Origin: Sporodiniella umbellata
Lineage: Eukaryota > Mucoromycota > Mucoromycetes > Mucorales > Rhizopodaceae
DNA length: 64,000 bases
Assembly (NCBI GenBank): GCA_025677835.1
Contig: JAIXMR010000019.1
Location: 62,001 to 126,000, forward strand
Reading direction: 5' to 3'
Position numbers and translations under genes: made by a program. This document shows positions 36,135 through 47,132 of this stretch, piece by piece (positions within the stretch are counted from its first letter, which is position 1; the number at the start of each line of letters is the position of its first letter). Below the pieces are notes generated by a model, which was not told the DNA's origin, did no database searches, and saw only the letters and a list, made by a program, of their open reading frames with translations.

Positions 36135-37556
36135 TTAGTCTAACAAGTCGACAGCAGCTAAAAGAGAATGTCAGAAGATAGGCTAGGGAAGAGGAGAAAA
36201 CTTACATTGGAAAAGAAGGCAGCACATCATGACTGCAATCATGCTCAAGGGTCCCAACTGATCAAAAGTGGTGGCTGAGAGTGCAAAGAAGATGATGGCA
36301 TTGATAATTCTCGATGCACAGATAATATGCGAACGGTGGTGGGCTTATCAAAACAAACATCAGACCAACAGATGATAGGTGCAGTACTTCTTACCTCCTT
36401 TGACAGGCGTATTAACCAACTTGATGAATGCATTAAAGCACAGGATCAATCCGGCTGTCACCCAAAAGAACTTTACAATAAACGACTGGGATATTTCCTC
36501 GCTTGCTTCATGGGCACCTTCGGTCGCCACCAATGATACCGCGTGCTGGGTCACCTCCATCGCCGTCTTGAGTTTCGAATGGGAAAGTGCGTCAATGAGA
36601 TTGATCAGGGCGATACCAAACGCGACTTGGACCAGATGTAGGGGAAAGTGAAGGTACATCCAGAGAGAGCTCATCTTGGTTTTTTGAACAAACTAGAACC
36701 AACACGGCGTTATTTCCTACCGAAAAAGACTCCTTTTTATATCTATCTATCTATACCTCGCCACTGAAATCATCAAAGTACATGAAAAAGTAACAAAAGA
36801 TGATAGCCACGCTAAACATAAGTGCAGCCCTAGTAAGATGATGTATGAGAGAGAGAGAGATCGATGGCTTAGTCTGAGGGCTTACATGATACTCGGATCC
36901 GGATTGGCATTCGCGCCAGATGCAGTCACGATCTGGGCCACTTTGGCGATAAAGCCCATACAGTTTTCACCCAAAATGATCAGAGTAAACAGCCCGAAAC
37001 GTTCCCCCAGATGGGAGGCAGCCAGGGACACCCGGCTGTTGGTCTGCAAAAAGAGATGCACAACGAGTTCGAGTCCGATACTGACATACCAGAGCGCGTA
37101 ACGTTTGCCCATGTCTTCTGGTGAGACAAAACGAAGCGAGATTCCCCACAGAAGAATTGCGATCGCACTCACTGCCACATACGCACCCAAAGGTCGACGC
37201 GAGGATTTGAAATGGGCCCCGAGGGAAACGGAAAAAATGACCGCATATTGAAATAACACGATGGATTTCATGACTAGTGTAATTAATGTTAGAGAACACG
37301 AGCCGAAACATGGCGCGTTGCTTACTGATATAGCCGATAATGAACCAACGAGGACTTGTATCATACGTAGGACTCGAACCAGCCATAATAACTAATCGTC
37401 GTTAGTATCCTACATGCATAATGATGATGATGATTATTCTTAGTAGTTTACTTAGGCCACAGAGTTCAATGATCTTATAGATATGATGTACAACGTCACC
37501 GCTGTCGTAACGTGAAGAATATCTGTAAAGAGGATGATTAAAGAAGTCCGATACCC

Positions 37557-37596
<40 letters not shown>

Positions 37597-39115
37597 GCAC
37601 TTGAACACCAAGTCCACCACATCACCACAAACCAAGCAACGTACTTGCCAATCAAATCGGGAGACTCGATTTCTGTCGCATGGGTAAAGTTACTATCAAA
37701 AAAAAAAAAAAAAAAAGGTCAAAAGAGAGGGTCTTTTTTTGCTGTGCTTTAAAAACGAGGGTAGCCCGATATAGTACCTCAGCCATCCTACGTAAAACAC
37801 ATCACCCAGTAACTCGACCCAGGTAGCGGAGGATTCGAGACCGATCTCGTCAGATAAATCTGGGTCAGGCACTCTAGAAAGACTTTAGAGCGTGTGGGTT
37901 AGATCTTGAACGTGCTTACAAAAAGAAAGCCCTTCGTTGCTTTGTTTCGTGTTCCACACTCAATCGAATATACTTGATTTGTAGATAAACGTTCTTGTTC
38001 AGTTCGATAAAGATATCGTCCGGACTGTCCCTTCCCTCTGCTGAAGCGGGGACGAGGGGTTCGGTCGTCTCTGTCCTTGGACTTGTGCCGGGCTGCACTG
38101 TGTCTGTCCGGTGTCCGGCGTCGGTCGAGAGCTCCACCGCCTGAGCATCGCCAGGCGTCTCGAGGGATCTGGTCTCGTCAGGGTGTGCGAGTTGATGGAT
38201 CTTTTCACGGAATTCCGACGCGTTGTCTATTTTGAAAAAAGGGCTTGAGTGAATGGTGGAAGATCTTTTTTTTTTTTTTTTTTAGATTACTTGAGCTATC
38301 ATGGCGAATGGTTTTCAAATCCACCGTCTTGTGCACCTTGACAGAAAATACTCTTTTGGTTCTTTCCAGGAAATCAATAAACTGGTCTGTTTCGTGATAT
38401 TCTCTCAATGTGGCCATCTCACCCTCGGTCAATTCAAGCTGTCCATAACATCAGTCAATAAAAACAAATGAATTCTAGGTTTCTTACAGGCACTCGAAGC
38501 TCTTCTATCTTTTTCTCGGTAAATTCTACATCTTGATCGCCTACAAGGTGGCGAAAATGAACAACTACAACCCCCCCCCACCACAAAAAATAATAATAAT
38601 AACAATCATCAGTCAAACAGATCTCGCTTGGTGTTTGGTTCTTTACAAATCCTGGTTTGGATTTCCTCACTGGAGAAAAAGGTTAGCCTGGTTTTCACCC
38701 ACTTTTTTCTGTTTTACATGATAGAATCATCGTTCAAATTCTCAATGTCCGCAGCCGAAGCAGCCGCTTCTGGATGTTTCTCGTTCCACTCCCTTTTTTC
38801 CGATTCATAGGCTTCTTCACGTTGATGGTGCAACCTCATCTCTTTGAGTGGATGGAGAAGCACATCACCAATCGTTTCTGTGCCATGTCTTTTGAGAGGT
38901 TTTCCTGCAGGATCGTGAAGCGGTGTCACTAGCTGTTCATGACGTCTAGGAACGTGGGGTGCATGGTGTTGTCCTATTAAGGATCTGTCGTCAAACGAAT
39001 GAACCGATCGCCTTCTAATCGGTTCTTCTTCTAAAGACACTTGCGATCTTCTTTGCGATGGTCGACGACTGCCTCGAAAAGACGGTCCTTGCGTTCCTCT
39101 AGGATCTTGACTCAT
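36135..39115 (-). CDS. LtrA-family (low temperature requirement A) multi-pass membrane protein
   Basis: Many short exons. The N-terminal ~130 residues from the ATG at 39115 are hydrophilic, Arg/Ser/His-rich (RGSRRPSQRRSQVS, RRRSVHSF). Regulatory-looking sequence follows, with a long cytosolic Glu/Thr-rich stretch. The LtrA domain starts at ESSATWVELLGDVFYVGWL and continues WFVVMWWTWCS, SGDVVHHIYKIIELCGL, MKSIVLFQYAVIFSVSLGAHF, GAYVAVSAIAILLWGISLRFVSPEDMGKRYALWY and the hallmark HLGERFGLFTLIILGENCMGF. The C-terminal helices (LVQVAFGIALINLIDALSHS, FFWVTAGLILCFNAFI) end at the stop at 36135. Biochemical function of this family is unknown. The intron at 37557-37591 is almost pure poly(T) in plus-strand sense. 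Exact exon borders in the middle are less certain. Confidence 0.82.
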
Positions 39116-39149
39116 CTCTCAACTAATAAAAATCAAAAGAAAGAAAAAT

Positions 39150-39183
<34 letters not shown>

Positions 39184-41038
39184 CAAATAAAATTATGTAT
39201 TCCGGCCATTCTATTGTTACTCATGGTTGTACTTCGGAAACCATTAATTTAATAAGCCCAGGTCTAGGGTAGTACATAGATAGCCTTGACTCCTTACATC
39301 TTTTGACATTCAAATACTAAAAGAATAAAAAAAAAAAAAAAAAAAAAGCAAATCATTGTACCTGAATTTCTTTTTTTTTTTTTTTTTTTTTTTTCATACA
39401 TCAGCCATTTCTATCCTCTTCAAAAACTAATTCAAACAGAGAAACTTTTAAAAAGGTCCATTTTCGTCAAATTAAGACACAGAATATCTAAATTGAGTCT
39501 ATTTCCTCCAGTTAAGACACAGGTTCTCTCCGGATCTGCCAACTGTAAATGAAAAAAAAAAAAAAAAAAAAAAAAAATTTTTTTTCTGTACCTTGATTCA
39601 AATCAAGTAAAGATGAATAAGCTTTTTGCCAAGCGGGTAATTAGGAGATATCTAAAGAAAATCTAAAAAAGAGATGCATCTTTTCAATCCAAACCAATGT
39701 TGCTTAACAGTCCATCCTTGTTTGGTAGCGCCATCTTTTCTAGACAGTTTGTATCTAGGTTTTTATAACAAATACAAGACTTTTGTGTGTCATTACACTC
39801 TTGCATTCAATAGCTCAATTTCAAAATACAAGATGGATGACTCAAACAATAAATCTTCAAATTTAAAACCACCCTTCAATAAAAGCATAGAGAGGATCGA
39901 TAGCTACATAAATGAAAGCCAATTTTTTCTACCCCTGTACTTTTGTTTTAATCAAGAAAGCGTAAATATATCTTTGATTGAGAGCTATTATATATGTAGT
40001 AAACGCTTCTCTTTTTTTTTTTTTGTTAACTATGAATACTTTTTATCAACAAAAAGCACGAGTAGAAAGTAAAGATCATTAAATAAAAAGGGAGTATGGG
40101 TTTGTTTACACTCCCCCCCCTTTTTTTTTTTTTTTTTGCAACTGAGTACCTTATATTACTTTTATAGAATGCCCCGTTGTCTTTGGAGTCAAAGCTCAGA
40201 CTAGCATGAGGCAAAGGGTCAAGTAGTTGGATAGATAGATTACATCAGATACTAGCATTGCTCTTAACGTTACGAGTCGGCCTTCATTCTCTTTCAACAC
40301 ACCGTAAACAATTCTAAGGGACGGACAGGGTTTTCTCAACTTGTTTGATTTTCTCTAGTATTTGTTATACTGCAATAGGAGAGAAAAGGCAAGTACAACA
40401 ATTAGGGAAAGATTGGACGAGAGACTCAATTCTCGTACACACTTTGTTTGATTTTAGTAGCTGTCCCTAAAAATGTCAAAAAAAAAAAAAAAAAAAAAAA
40501 AACCTCCCCTCCGCTACATGAGTTTATGTGTAAGAATTAACAATTTTCATTAAACACTCACAACAGTTCTGATTGGCCCTCACACTGCCTATTGAAAACG
40601 TCGTATACTTTTCCCAAAAAAAAAAAAAAAAAAAAAAAAGGAGACCTATACAGACGATGATTGGAAAGCCCTATTTAGGTATTCAAACTAACTTTGCCAC
40701 ATGTAGCACTATTGGAGTCGCACAAAAATACTGGGTTACAGTTGCTTCAGCCTAGTCTCCAACCTTTGAAATCGACCCCTGATCTGGACAAAATAAAGCA
40801 AAAGTCTTTAGCAACATAAATCGTGGCGTTTTTAGAAAACCCTAACAGATAGATACGATAGCAGTTTTAAAATGGGAAGACCCCCAAAAAAAAAAAAAAA
40901 AAGGGAAATAACATATCTCAAACAGAACGTCTGTTTCTTTGCAACGCTTTTTTTATTAGAATTTAAAAAAAAACAAGAAAAACAAGAAACAATTCGAGAT
41001 TTTCTGGTCTTACTTTTTATTTATTTACACAAAGAAGC
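39116..41038. other. Gene-poor AT-rich intergenic with homopolymer runs
   Basis: A-runs of about 20-33 (39148-39180, 39543-39567, 40478-40501, 40616-40639) and T-runs (39369-39393) dominate. A 132-codon open frame at 39674-40072 (+) is Phe/Ser/Asn-rich with no recognised domain or splice context, and I do not call it. It includes the LtrA promoter. Confidence 0.5.
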
Positions 41039-41293
41039 TCAGTATTCGGAAAAGTTATCTCTTGCCTTGTGAAAATTCCCCTGATTTGGATTGTGTCTAA
41101 AAAATGACCTGTTTCTTTCTCCTACGGGGTAGTGCGGGTGGATTTCATTTGCCGTCGTAGTTGCTTTTCGAGTCTGCTGTTCTCTCGGACCAATAGGAGA
41201 TGTCGATGCACTACTTTTATCATGCCACGCCAAATAGAATGATCTGATGGAGGGAAAGCCACAGCGTTGGAAGAAGAGAATACAAAGAGACAT
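41039..41293 (-). CDS. Small basic hypothetical protein
   Basis: ATG-initiated 84-codon frame, divergent from the NDUFA4-like gene 200 bases away, with a T/A-rich leader. Composition is Arg/His/Ser/Thr-rich after a hydrophobic start (MSLCILFF) and ends NFHKARDNFSEY. No family recognised. It could be an exon of something larger or chance. Confidence 0.3.
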   Translation of the reverse strand: MSLCILFFQRCGFPSIRSFYLAWHDKSSASTSPIGPREQQTRKATTTANEIHPHYPVGERNRSFFRHNPNQGNFHKARDNFSEY

Positions 41294-41400
41294 TCACTAA
41301 AAGAGCAAAAAAAAAAAAAAAAAAAAAAAAAGTTGGGTGATTTTTTTTTTTTTTGGTTGTTAGCCCTTCCTCTTTTTCCCTATTCTATTGCAAGCTCTAC

Positions 41401-41410
41401 CTATATAAAC
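41401..41410 (+). promoter_or_regulatory. TATA-like box of the NDUFA4-like gene
   Basis: CTATATAAAC about 90 bases before the ATG at 41497, followed by CT-rich sequence and an A-rich leader. Confidence 0.5.
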
Positions 41411-41496
41411 CATTCCATTCTTTCTCTTTTCTCAAAAAAAAAAAAAAAAAAATAATAATAATAACAATAACAAATCAACCACTACTCTATCTAACT

Positions 41497-41742
41497 ATGT
41501 CTTCTCTTGGTGGCTTTCTTAAGAAATCTCAAAAAGCTGAAATATACCCTCTCATTGGCATCCTGACCTGTGCTCTCTCTGGTGCTGCTTATGTCGGTTA
41601 TCATGCTGCAAAAGCTCCTGATGTAGCCTGGAATCATAAAACAAACCCTTATCCATGGCAAGACGTTCAGGACGGTGAACAAGTCAAGTTTGTTGCTCTC
41701 AATCAAAAGTACAAGAATCGCTGGGACCGAACAAAATGGTAA
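41497..41742 (+). CDS. NDUFA4/B12D-like mitochondrial respiratory-chain subunit
   Basis: 81 residues in a single exon, with the family's size. Layout: short N-terminus (GGFLKKSQKAEIYPL), one membrane helix (IGILTCALSGAAYVGYHA), then APDVAWNHKTNPYPWQDVQDGEQVKF, matching the conserved PDVxW...NPxPWxxxxxxxxxKF pattern of the MLRQ/NDUFA4-B12D family. Members associate with complex I or IV in the inner mitochondrial membrane. The leader is A-rich and the CT-rich region upstream fits a strongly expressed housekeeping promoter. Confidence 0.88.
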   Translation: MSSLGGFLKKSQKAEIYPLIGILTCALSGAAYVGYHAAKAPDVAWNHKTNPYPWQDVQDGEQVKFVALNQKYKNRWDRTKW

Positions 41743-41952
41743 AACTGCCCAATTGTACTGACTCTTGCCATACAAAAAATTCAACCCAAAAAAGAGTACT
41801 TCTTTTTGTATGATTCCCTTAATTTTTCTATAATTATCCCTTTTACTTTTCTTTATTCTATTATTTCTTCTTTATTAACTTAATAAATCAATTTTTGTAT
41901 AAAAGCAAAAAAAAAACAAAACAATAATGTGCACTACATCATTTTTTTTTAG

Positions 41953-41995
<43 letters not shown>

Positions 41996-42118
41996 AGCTC
42001 AACAGAATTAAAACACACTATTTCGTGTTGACGTTTATTTTATTCTTCTTTTATCGTTTATTTATTACTGGCTGACACGTCATTAGAAAATAATACAAAA
42101 AAAAAAAAAAAAAGTCAA
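41743..42118. other. Short intergenic with a 40-base poly(T)
   Basis: 3' UTR of the NDUFA4-like gene and promoter of the lyase gene. Uninterrupted T40 at about 41955-41994, one of the longest homopolymers in the window. No gene seen. Confidence 0.6.
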
Positions 42119-43589
42119 ATGAGTGTCATGTTGAGATTACCAAGACTAGCCAAGCTACCTACACGTACAAGCGGAAGTTGAATAGACTGTTTATGCTAAA
42201 ACATCATGTTAGGTTGTTTTGCAAATCAATGGAGACAACTAAATACAACAAATAATTCTGAAACGGAAAAAACAGTGAGATCAAGAAGAGCTCTGTTCTA
42301 TGGTAAATACTCTGGACATTCTTTTTAAAAAAAAAAACCATTCATTCTTTTCTAGTACCTGGCAGTGACGAACGAAAAATATACAAGTCTATTAGTGTAA
42401 ATGCAGACTGTATAGCCTACGACCTTGAAGATAGTGTTTCATCAAATAAAAAAGGAGCAGCAAGGCATTTGATTATTGACGCTCTTGAAGTACAAGCATA
42501 CGTTTGTATCCTAGATGAAACTAACTGTCTCTCTACAGGCTTCTGAGCATGGAAAAGCAGAAAAGGCTGTTAGAATTAATGCAGTAGGATCAGGTATACA
42601 TAACACGACCTTTTATCTACAAGAAAATTGCAATTCATTTGTTTTGATATACGGGATAATCAGGATACGAGTTGGATGATCTCAATGTTATTGTACAGTA
42701 TACATAAAAGGATAATGCCTGGACAACTTTTTTTTTTTAATCCTTTGCTTCCCCCTCTCAGCTTCATTCAAAACGTCTTCAGTCAATCATTATTCCTAAA
42801 GTCCAAAGCGCAAAAGATATTCAGTTTGTCAGTCGAATGATTGATTCGGTTGCTGTGGAATCACAGTAAGTGCTCATACACAGCTTGAGGTGCTGTTCTT
42901 AATCGCCAACCTTTTCCTTTCTGAAAATAGGCGAGAGCGAATAAGACTGATTGCCTCAGTGGAAAGTGCTCTTGGAATCATGAATATGAAAGAGATCATT
43001 ACTGCTGATCCCAGATTGGATGCTTTGATTGTAAAATTCACCTTTTAAAAAAAAAAAAAAAAAACATAGATACGCTCAACTGTCTATTCATTCATAGTTT
43101 GCTGCAGAAGATTATTGTGCTGATGTCGGTCTTATACGTACACCTTCAAGACAAGAAATGTTGTTTGCAAGGCAATATCTTGTAAACGCAGCAGTAGCTT
43201 ATGGCTTGCAAGCGATAGATTTGGTAAAAAAAAAAAAAAATACATAGAAAGAAACTAACACTTGCATATTCCAATAGGTTTGCGTAGACTACCAAGATAA
43301 AGATATCCTGATAGAAGAATGCAAGGAAGGCAGGGAGTTTGGATTTACAGGAAAACAGGCTATTCACCCCGATCAAATTGAAACTATTCAGACCATGTTT
43401 CTTCCCGACCCCAAAGGTAAATAGAATCTATCTATGGGCTTTATACTTAAATTTTTTTTTTTTTCTTGGACACTAGATCTTGATAGGGCTTTACGCATTG
43501 TTGAGGGTTATGAGCACTTTTCACAAAAAGGAATTGGAGCATTTACTTTGGATGGGAAAATGTGAGTCGTTATTCAAGCAAAGAATATG

Positions 43590-43633
<44 letters not shown>

Positions 43634-43773
43634 TTATTGCTAGGATTGATATGCCTGTCGTCAAATGGGCAGAAAAGGTTGTTGCAAGAGCCAAAGCAGG
43701 AGGTATGCCAATCCCGAAATCTGAAACGAAGAAAGAGCTTGAAAAGAAGGAGTCTGATAAAAAGCAAAAATAA
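42119..43773 (+). CDS. Citrate lyase beta-like (CLYBL / citramalyl-CoA lyase) mitochondrial protein
   Basis: Member of the HpcH/HpaI TIM-barrel family that cleaves acyl-CoA thioesters such as citramalyl-CoA. The first exon plus a short intron (GTACAAG...CATGTTAG) yields MSVMLRLPRLAKLPTRCFANQW, a mitochondrial presequence. Then RSRRALFYVPGSDERK, ADCIAYDLEDSVSSNKKGAARH (acidic metal ligands), VRINAVGSG, IIIPKVQSAKDI, RLIASVESALGIMNMKEI, ALIFAAEDYCADVG, VCVDYQDKDIL and GFTGKQAIHPDQIETI cover the barrel. It ends Lys/Glu-rich (KSETKKELEKKESDKKQK). At least eight introns, several with poly(A) runs. Role in C5 dicarboxylate detoxification is known for animal CLYBL; applying it here is inference. Confidence 0.9.
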
Positions 43774-43818
43774 CAGCCGCTATTGCTTAACAGCTTTAGA
43801 ATTTTTTATGATCAATTC

Positions 43819-43824
43819 ACACAT

Positions 43825-43875
<51 letters not shown>

Positions 43876-43885
43876 CGTGTGTGTG
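43819..43885. repeat. (CA)n(TA)n(TG)n palindromic microsatellite
   Basis: A CA run, then a TA run, then a TG run, forming a nearly perfect inverted repeat of about 65 bases centred near 43854, just downstream of the lyase gene. It could extrude as a cruciform or, in RNA, fold to a long hairpin within the lyase 3' UTR. Confidence 0.9.
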
Positions 43886-44661
43886 AGTTGTATGTTTTCA
43901 ATGTTCGATTTTGTTCTGTAAACTCTTAAAGTGTTTGGTTTGTTTTGGCTGTCTTTTTTTTTTTTTTTTCTCAGGATATGACAATATCGTTACGAATAAA
44001 TTATGATCAACCAAGTCTTGGAATAGAGAACACTGTCTATTGGGATAACAATAGCTGTAGCTTTCTTTCTGTGGTTGTGCAACGGGTTGTTAATGTTTGA
44101 TAGATGATGTACGGCTTTGGCTATAAAGTGTGAATTACCAACATCCGTAAAACAATCTTAAGAAAGTCATTACTAAATTTAACCAAAAAAAAAAAAAAAA
44201 AAAAAAAAATATAAAATAAAACAAAATAACTATAGAAGACATGATCTTTTAAAGTTTCTATTAAAACTGTAGAATGATCTATCGTGATCGAATATTTCAT
44301 GTAGTATCTCTCAAAGGAGAGTTACTTAGGGAAAACGAGAGCTTAATCTATACAAGAATAATTAAGTTTAAACATTAAGCAAGTCAAGGGATTATAAAAG
44401 AAATATAAAAATAAAGTTAATAGATTCAAAGGCCAGTTCCCAAAAAAAGTAGAATATAGTTTATTATATTCCTTTTTTTTTTTTTTTTTTTTTTTCTTAT
44501 TTTTGTTTTGGCCTTTTCGGTTTTTTTTTTGTTTTTTGTTTTGGCCTTTTCGGTTTTTTTTTGTTTTTTGTTTTTTTGTTTCTTTCTACATCTGTTGAGT
44601 CTTCTTTTGTTTTTACTTCACACTCCCCTTCGATTACAAAACAGTGATAACAATAGAAAGA
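43886..44661. other. Intergenic with 33-bp direct duplication before the FAR1-like gene
   Basis: AT-rich, with T- and A-runs. The block GTTTTGGCCTTTTCGG occurs at 44505-44520 and again at 44538-44553, each followed by a T-run and GTTTTTTG, directly upstream of the next gene. No gene recognised. Confidence 0.6.
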
Positions 44662-45225
44662 ATGTCTAGCTCCGATACATACTGTAAGTTACCCTCTCCA
44701 CTCCCAGATATTCCCAAGAACAGTGACAAAGAAGAAGTCAAAAAAATGTTAATGGAATATGCGCTCTGCCATAACTTTATTCTTACCGTATGCCAATCTT
44801 CTGCTAAGCTGCTACATTTAAAATGCAAGAAAGGAGGCTCTTACAAAAATTGGAGACGACTCAATAAAGAAGACCGCCGAAGACACAAAAAAAGCGGAAG
44901 AACAGGATGTCCCTTTTATATTAGACTTTCAAACAAGAAAGGCCTTGGTTTTCAGTATCTGTCTCCTCGTGTAGACAGAGAACGCTTTCATAACCACCTG
45001 ATCGATGAGAGAAATTCTTTTGATACCAGCGCTGGAAGAAAAAGCAAACTGACAGTTGATGATTTGAAAAAAGTTACTGAAGGAATTGAAAAGAATCTTC
45101 CAACAAAAACTATTTTAAAATCAATAAGCTCGGATGGATTTTGCAAGTTGACAATTCATGATATAAATAATAAAAAATATGCTGCAAAAAAACAGACTAC
45201 TTTACGATCTGTTACTTTTATGTAA
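44662..45225 (+). CDS. FAR1/MULE-type zinc-binding protein without transposase domain
   Basis: 187 residues in one exon. The central domain has Cys55, Cys83 (GRTGCPFYIRL), then His110 and His112 (RFHNH): a C-x27-C-x26-H-x-H arrangement as in the WRKY-GCM1/FAR1 DNA-binding domain found at the N-terminus of Mutator-like (MULE) transposases. A C-terminal segment (SKLTVDDLKKVTEGIEKNLPTKTILKSI...LTIHDINNKKYA) resembles the helical stretch following that domain in those elements. No DDE catalytic core follows: a stop, then an A-run of more than 30 beginning five bases later. It may be a domesticated DNA-binding protein or a truncated element. No terminal inverted repeats were identified. Confidence 0.7.
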   Translation: MSSSDTYCKLPSPLPDIPKNSDKEEVKKMLMEYALCHNFILTVCQSSAKLLHLKCKKGGSYKNWRRLNKEDRRRHKKSGRTGCPFYIRLSNKKGLGFQYLSPRVDRERFHNHLIDERNSFDTSAGRKSKLTVDDLKKVTEGIEKNLPTKTILKSISSDGFCKLTIHDINNKKYAAKKQTTLRSVTFM

Positions 45226-45226
45226 A

Positions 45227-45258
<32 letters not shown>

Positions 45259-45849
45259 GCCTTTGTTTTTCCTAAAAAAAAAAAAAATAGACATGTCCAA
45301 GTTTATTCTTCTTTATTATTACCCCTTATCACAGCTATAGTAAAATAGTAACACATTGTACTGGTGGCTCCTTAAAAAAAAAAAAAAAACTTCTCAGAGC
45401 ATCCCATAACTGTTTGTATATATATTTCCAGGTCGTACTTTAATTGCTTCAACTATAGTTACTACTTGTGTTATTGCTCCTTACAAGCATTAAAAATAAA
45501 TGTAAAAAAAAAAAAATATATTATTCAAGGTATGCATCAAATATAAAGAGGAGGTTTGGTTTTGAAAGCAAAACAATTGGAGTAGCAGTCAGTGTCACAC
45601 AAAAAATATACAGATTAAAAAGAAATGGGCTATAACTTTAAAAAGATTTGCGCCTTCGCTTTTTCTTTTCTGAATAACAGTAATTCAAATCAATATGTCA
45701 CTGTTTCTGTCAAACCACGCATCTTAAAGACCTTGAAATTGTTGGTGAAACATGTGTTTCCAAATTAGTCGAACAATTGGACCATGCACCTATATATTAT
45801 TTGTACTGAAACCAAGAGAGTGTGACCCAAAAAACCATCCAATAAAATT
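45226..45849. other. Intergenic with a small possible exon
   Basis: A-rich. After TTTCCAG at about 45434 an open segment (RTLIASTIVTTCVIAPYKH, stop at about 45494) looks like the end of a tiny membrane protein, but no first exon was found. Otherwise nothing seen. Confidence 0.35.
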
Positions 45850-46764
45850 ATGCAATCAGCAGGACCTAAAGAGAGTACTGTCTCTACAAATGACGAAAAA
45901 GAAGTGATTGCTGAGCGTAATGGAATGATGCTCCATTACAAACTCTTTGGTTTGAAAAACAGTTCAAAGAGTCCAATCGTTTTCCTAATTCATGGTGCTA
46001 CTGGCGATTTGATTCATCAAAACACTCTTGCCACAGAACTATCTCGTTTGGGATGTCGCGTTATAGCATGCGATATCAGATATCATGGCCTTTCTCAACC
46101 TATTATAGCCAAAAGCCTAACTCAACTTTGTTTTGAGGATATACTAGACGACATAGAGTACGTGATTCACAAAGTAAAAGAAACATACTACTATAACTGT
46201 GAAATGAATTTGTTTATCGGGGGTCTCTCTATGGGCGGTATACTCTCACTTCTCTATGCTACCCGAAATGAGCAAAGCGATTGGCTTCAAAAGCAAGGTA
46301 TTTGTCTCAAAGGCATCATTCTGATATCAGTCATTTTTCCAAGTCTTTTGTCCCCTAGGTTAGAATGGGAACCATTCAAAAGCCCAGTGTTCAACCAGAG
46401 CTTGGTAGATCTTTTCAAGGACAACATAGTACAGTCTTCCAGATTCGAGTCCTCACAGATGGAAGTACAGAGATCTATGAAATATACATCTGATAGAGTT
46501 ATTTATCAATGTTTGTTCAGCGTAGCAAACTCATTACTTGCTAGCTCAGGTAACAACGATCCACCTACTAGGATCGCTACATTGTTGATTGTTCCAGAAA
46601 AAGATGAGTACACTCGATCAGATATGGAAAGGGTCTACGAGATTAACAAAAAACACGGTATAACCTGTGAGAAGACAGTTATAGAAAATGCTTTACATAT
46701 GGTTATTTTGGACGACGGTATTGCAGTTGCAAAAAGCATTGCTAGCTTCTGTCTCTCTAAATAA
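45850..46764 (+). CDS. Alpha/beta-hydrolase (monoacylglycerol-lipase-like fold)
   Basis: 304 residues in one exon. FLIHGATGD gives the oxyanion loop; DIRYHGLSQP is the strand-4 loop; GGLSMGG is the nucleophile elbow with Ser127; LLIVPEKDEYT supplies the likely acid Asp252; NALHMVI gives His283. The cap segment between residues 150 and 220 is divergent. Substrate unknown; esterase, lipase or thioesterase are all possible. No signal peptide, so probably cytosolic. Intronless, unlike most neighbours. Confidence 0.85.
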   Translation: MQSAGPKESTVSTNDEKEVIAERNGMMLHYKLFGLKNSSKSPIVFLIHGATGDLIHQNTLATELSRLGCRVIACDIRYHGLSQPIIAKSLTQLCFEDILDDIEYVIHKVKETYYYNCEMNLFIGGLSMGGILSLLYATRNEQSDWLQKQGICLKGIILISVIFPSLLSPRLEWEPFKSPVFNQSLVDLFKDNIVQSSRFESSQMEVQRSMKYTSDRVIYQCLFSVANSLLASSGNNDPPTRIATLLIVPEKDEYTRSDMERVYEINKKHGITCEKTVIENALHMVILDDGIAVAKSIASFCLSK

Positions 46765-47132
46765 ATGTGATCTATTAAAAAATGAGTACGTGAATAGAAT
46801 TTGAAGAGCCTTTTTTTCAAAAGACTAGGAAACAATTTCATTTAAAATGCTTTCTTTAAGAGTACTATATGTATAACTGTGTTATTACAAAAGCCGTAAA
46901 AGAGCTGGCAAAAAATCTAAACTATTATACCTTTAATCGACAAAAGTAGGCCGGACTTTGTTTATTACTCTATGGCTTTAGTTTTTACTTTATCCAATTT
47001 TGATCTTTGGCCTCTATTTGGGATTTGGCTAGTTGTTCGGAGTTGAGAGGTGACGGTCATTTTATTTTTTTCAAATATACGCGTGAAAAAAAAAAAAAAG
47101 ACATTCATTTTTTTGTTCAGAAACTAAGTATA
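46765..47132. other. Intergenic, nothing recognised
   Basis: AT-rich spacer between the hydrolase and the nucleoporin gene, both plus strand. It must contain the NUP54 promoter. No structured element seen. Confidence 0.5.

Noticed and set aside
39674..40072. 132-codon plus-strand frame
   Set aside because: Low-complexity composition with poly-Phe, no domain, no promoter-like context.
45226..45257. Poly(A) after the FAR1-like gene as proof of retroposition
   Set aside because: Homopolymers this long occur throughout the window, so the tract is not informative on its own.
45430..45494. Possible last exon of a tiny membrane protein (RTLIASTIVTTCVIAPYKH)
   Set aside because: No matching first exon; kept only as a note in the intergenic entry.
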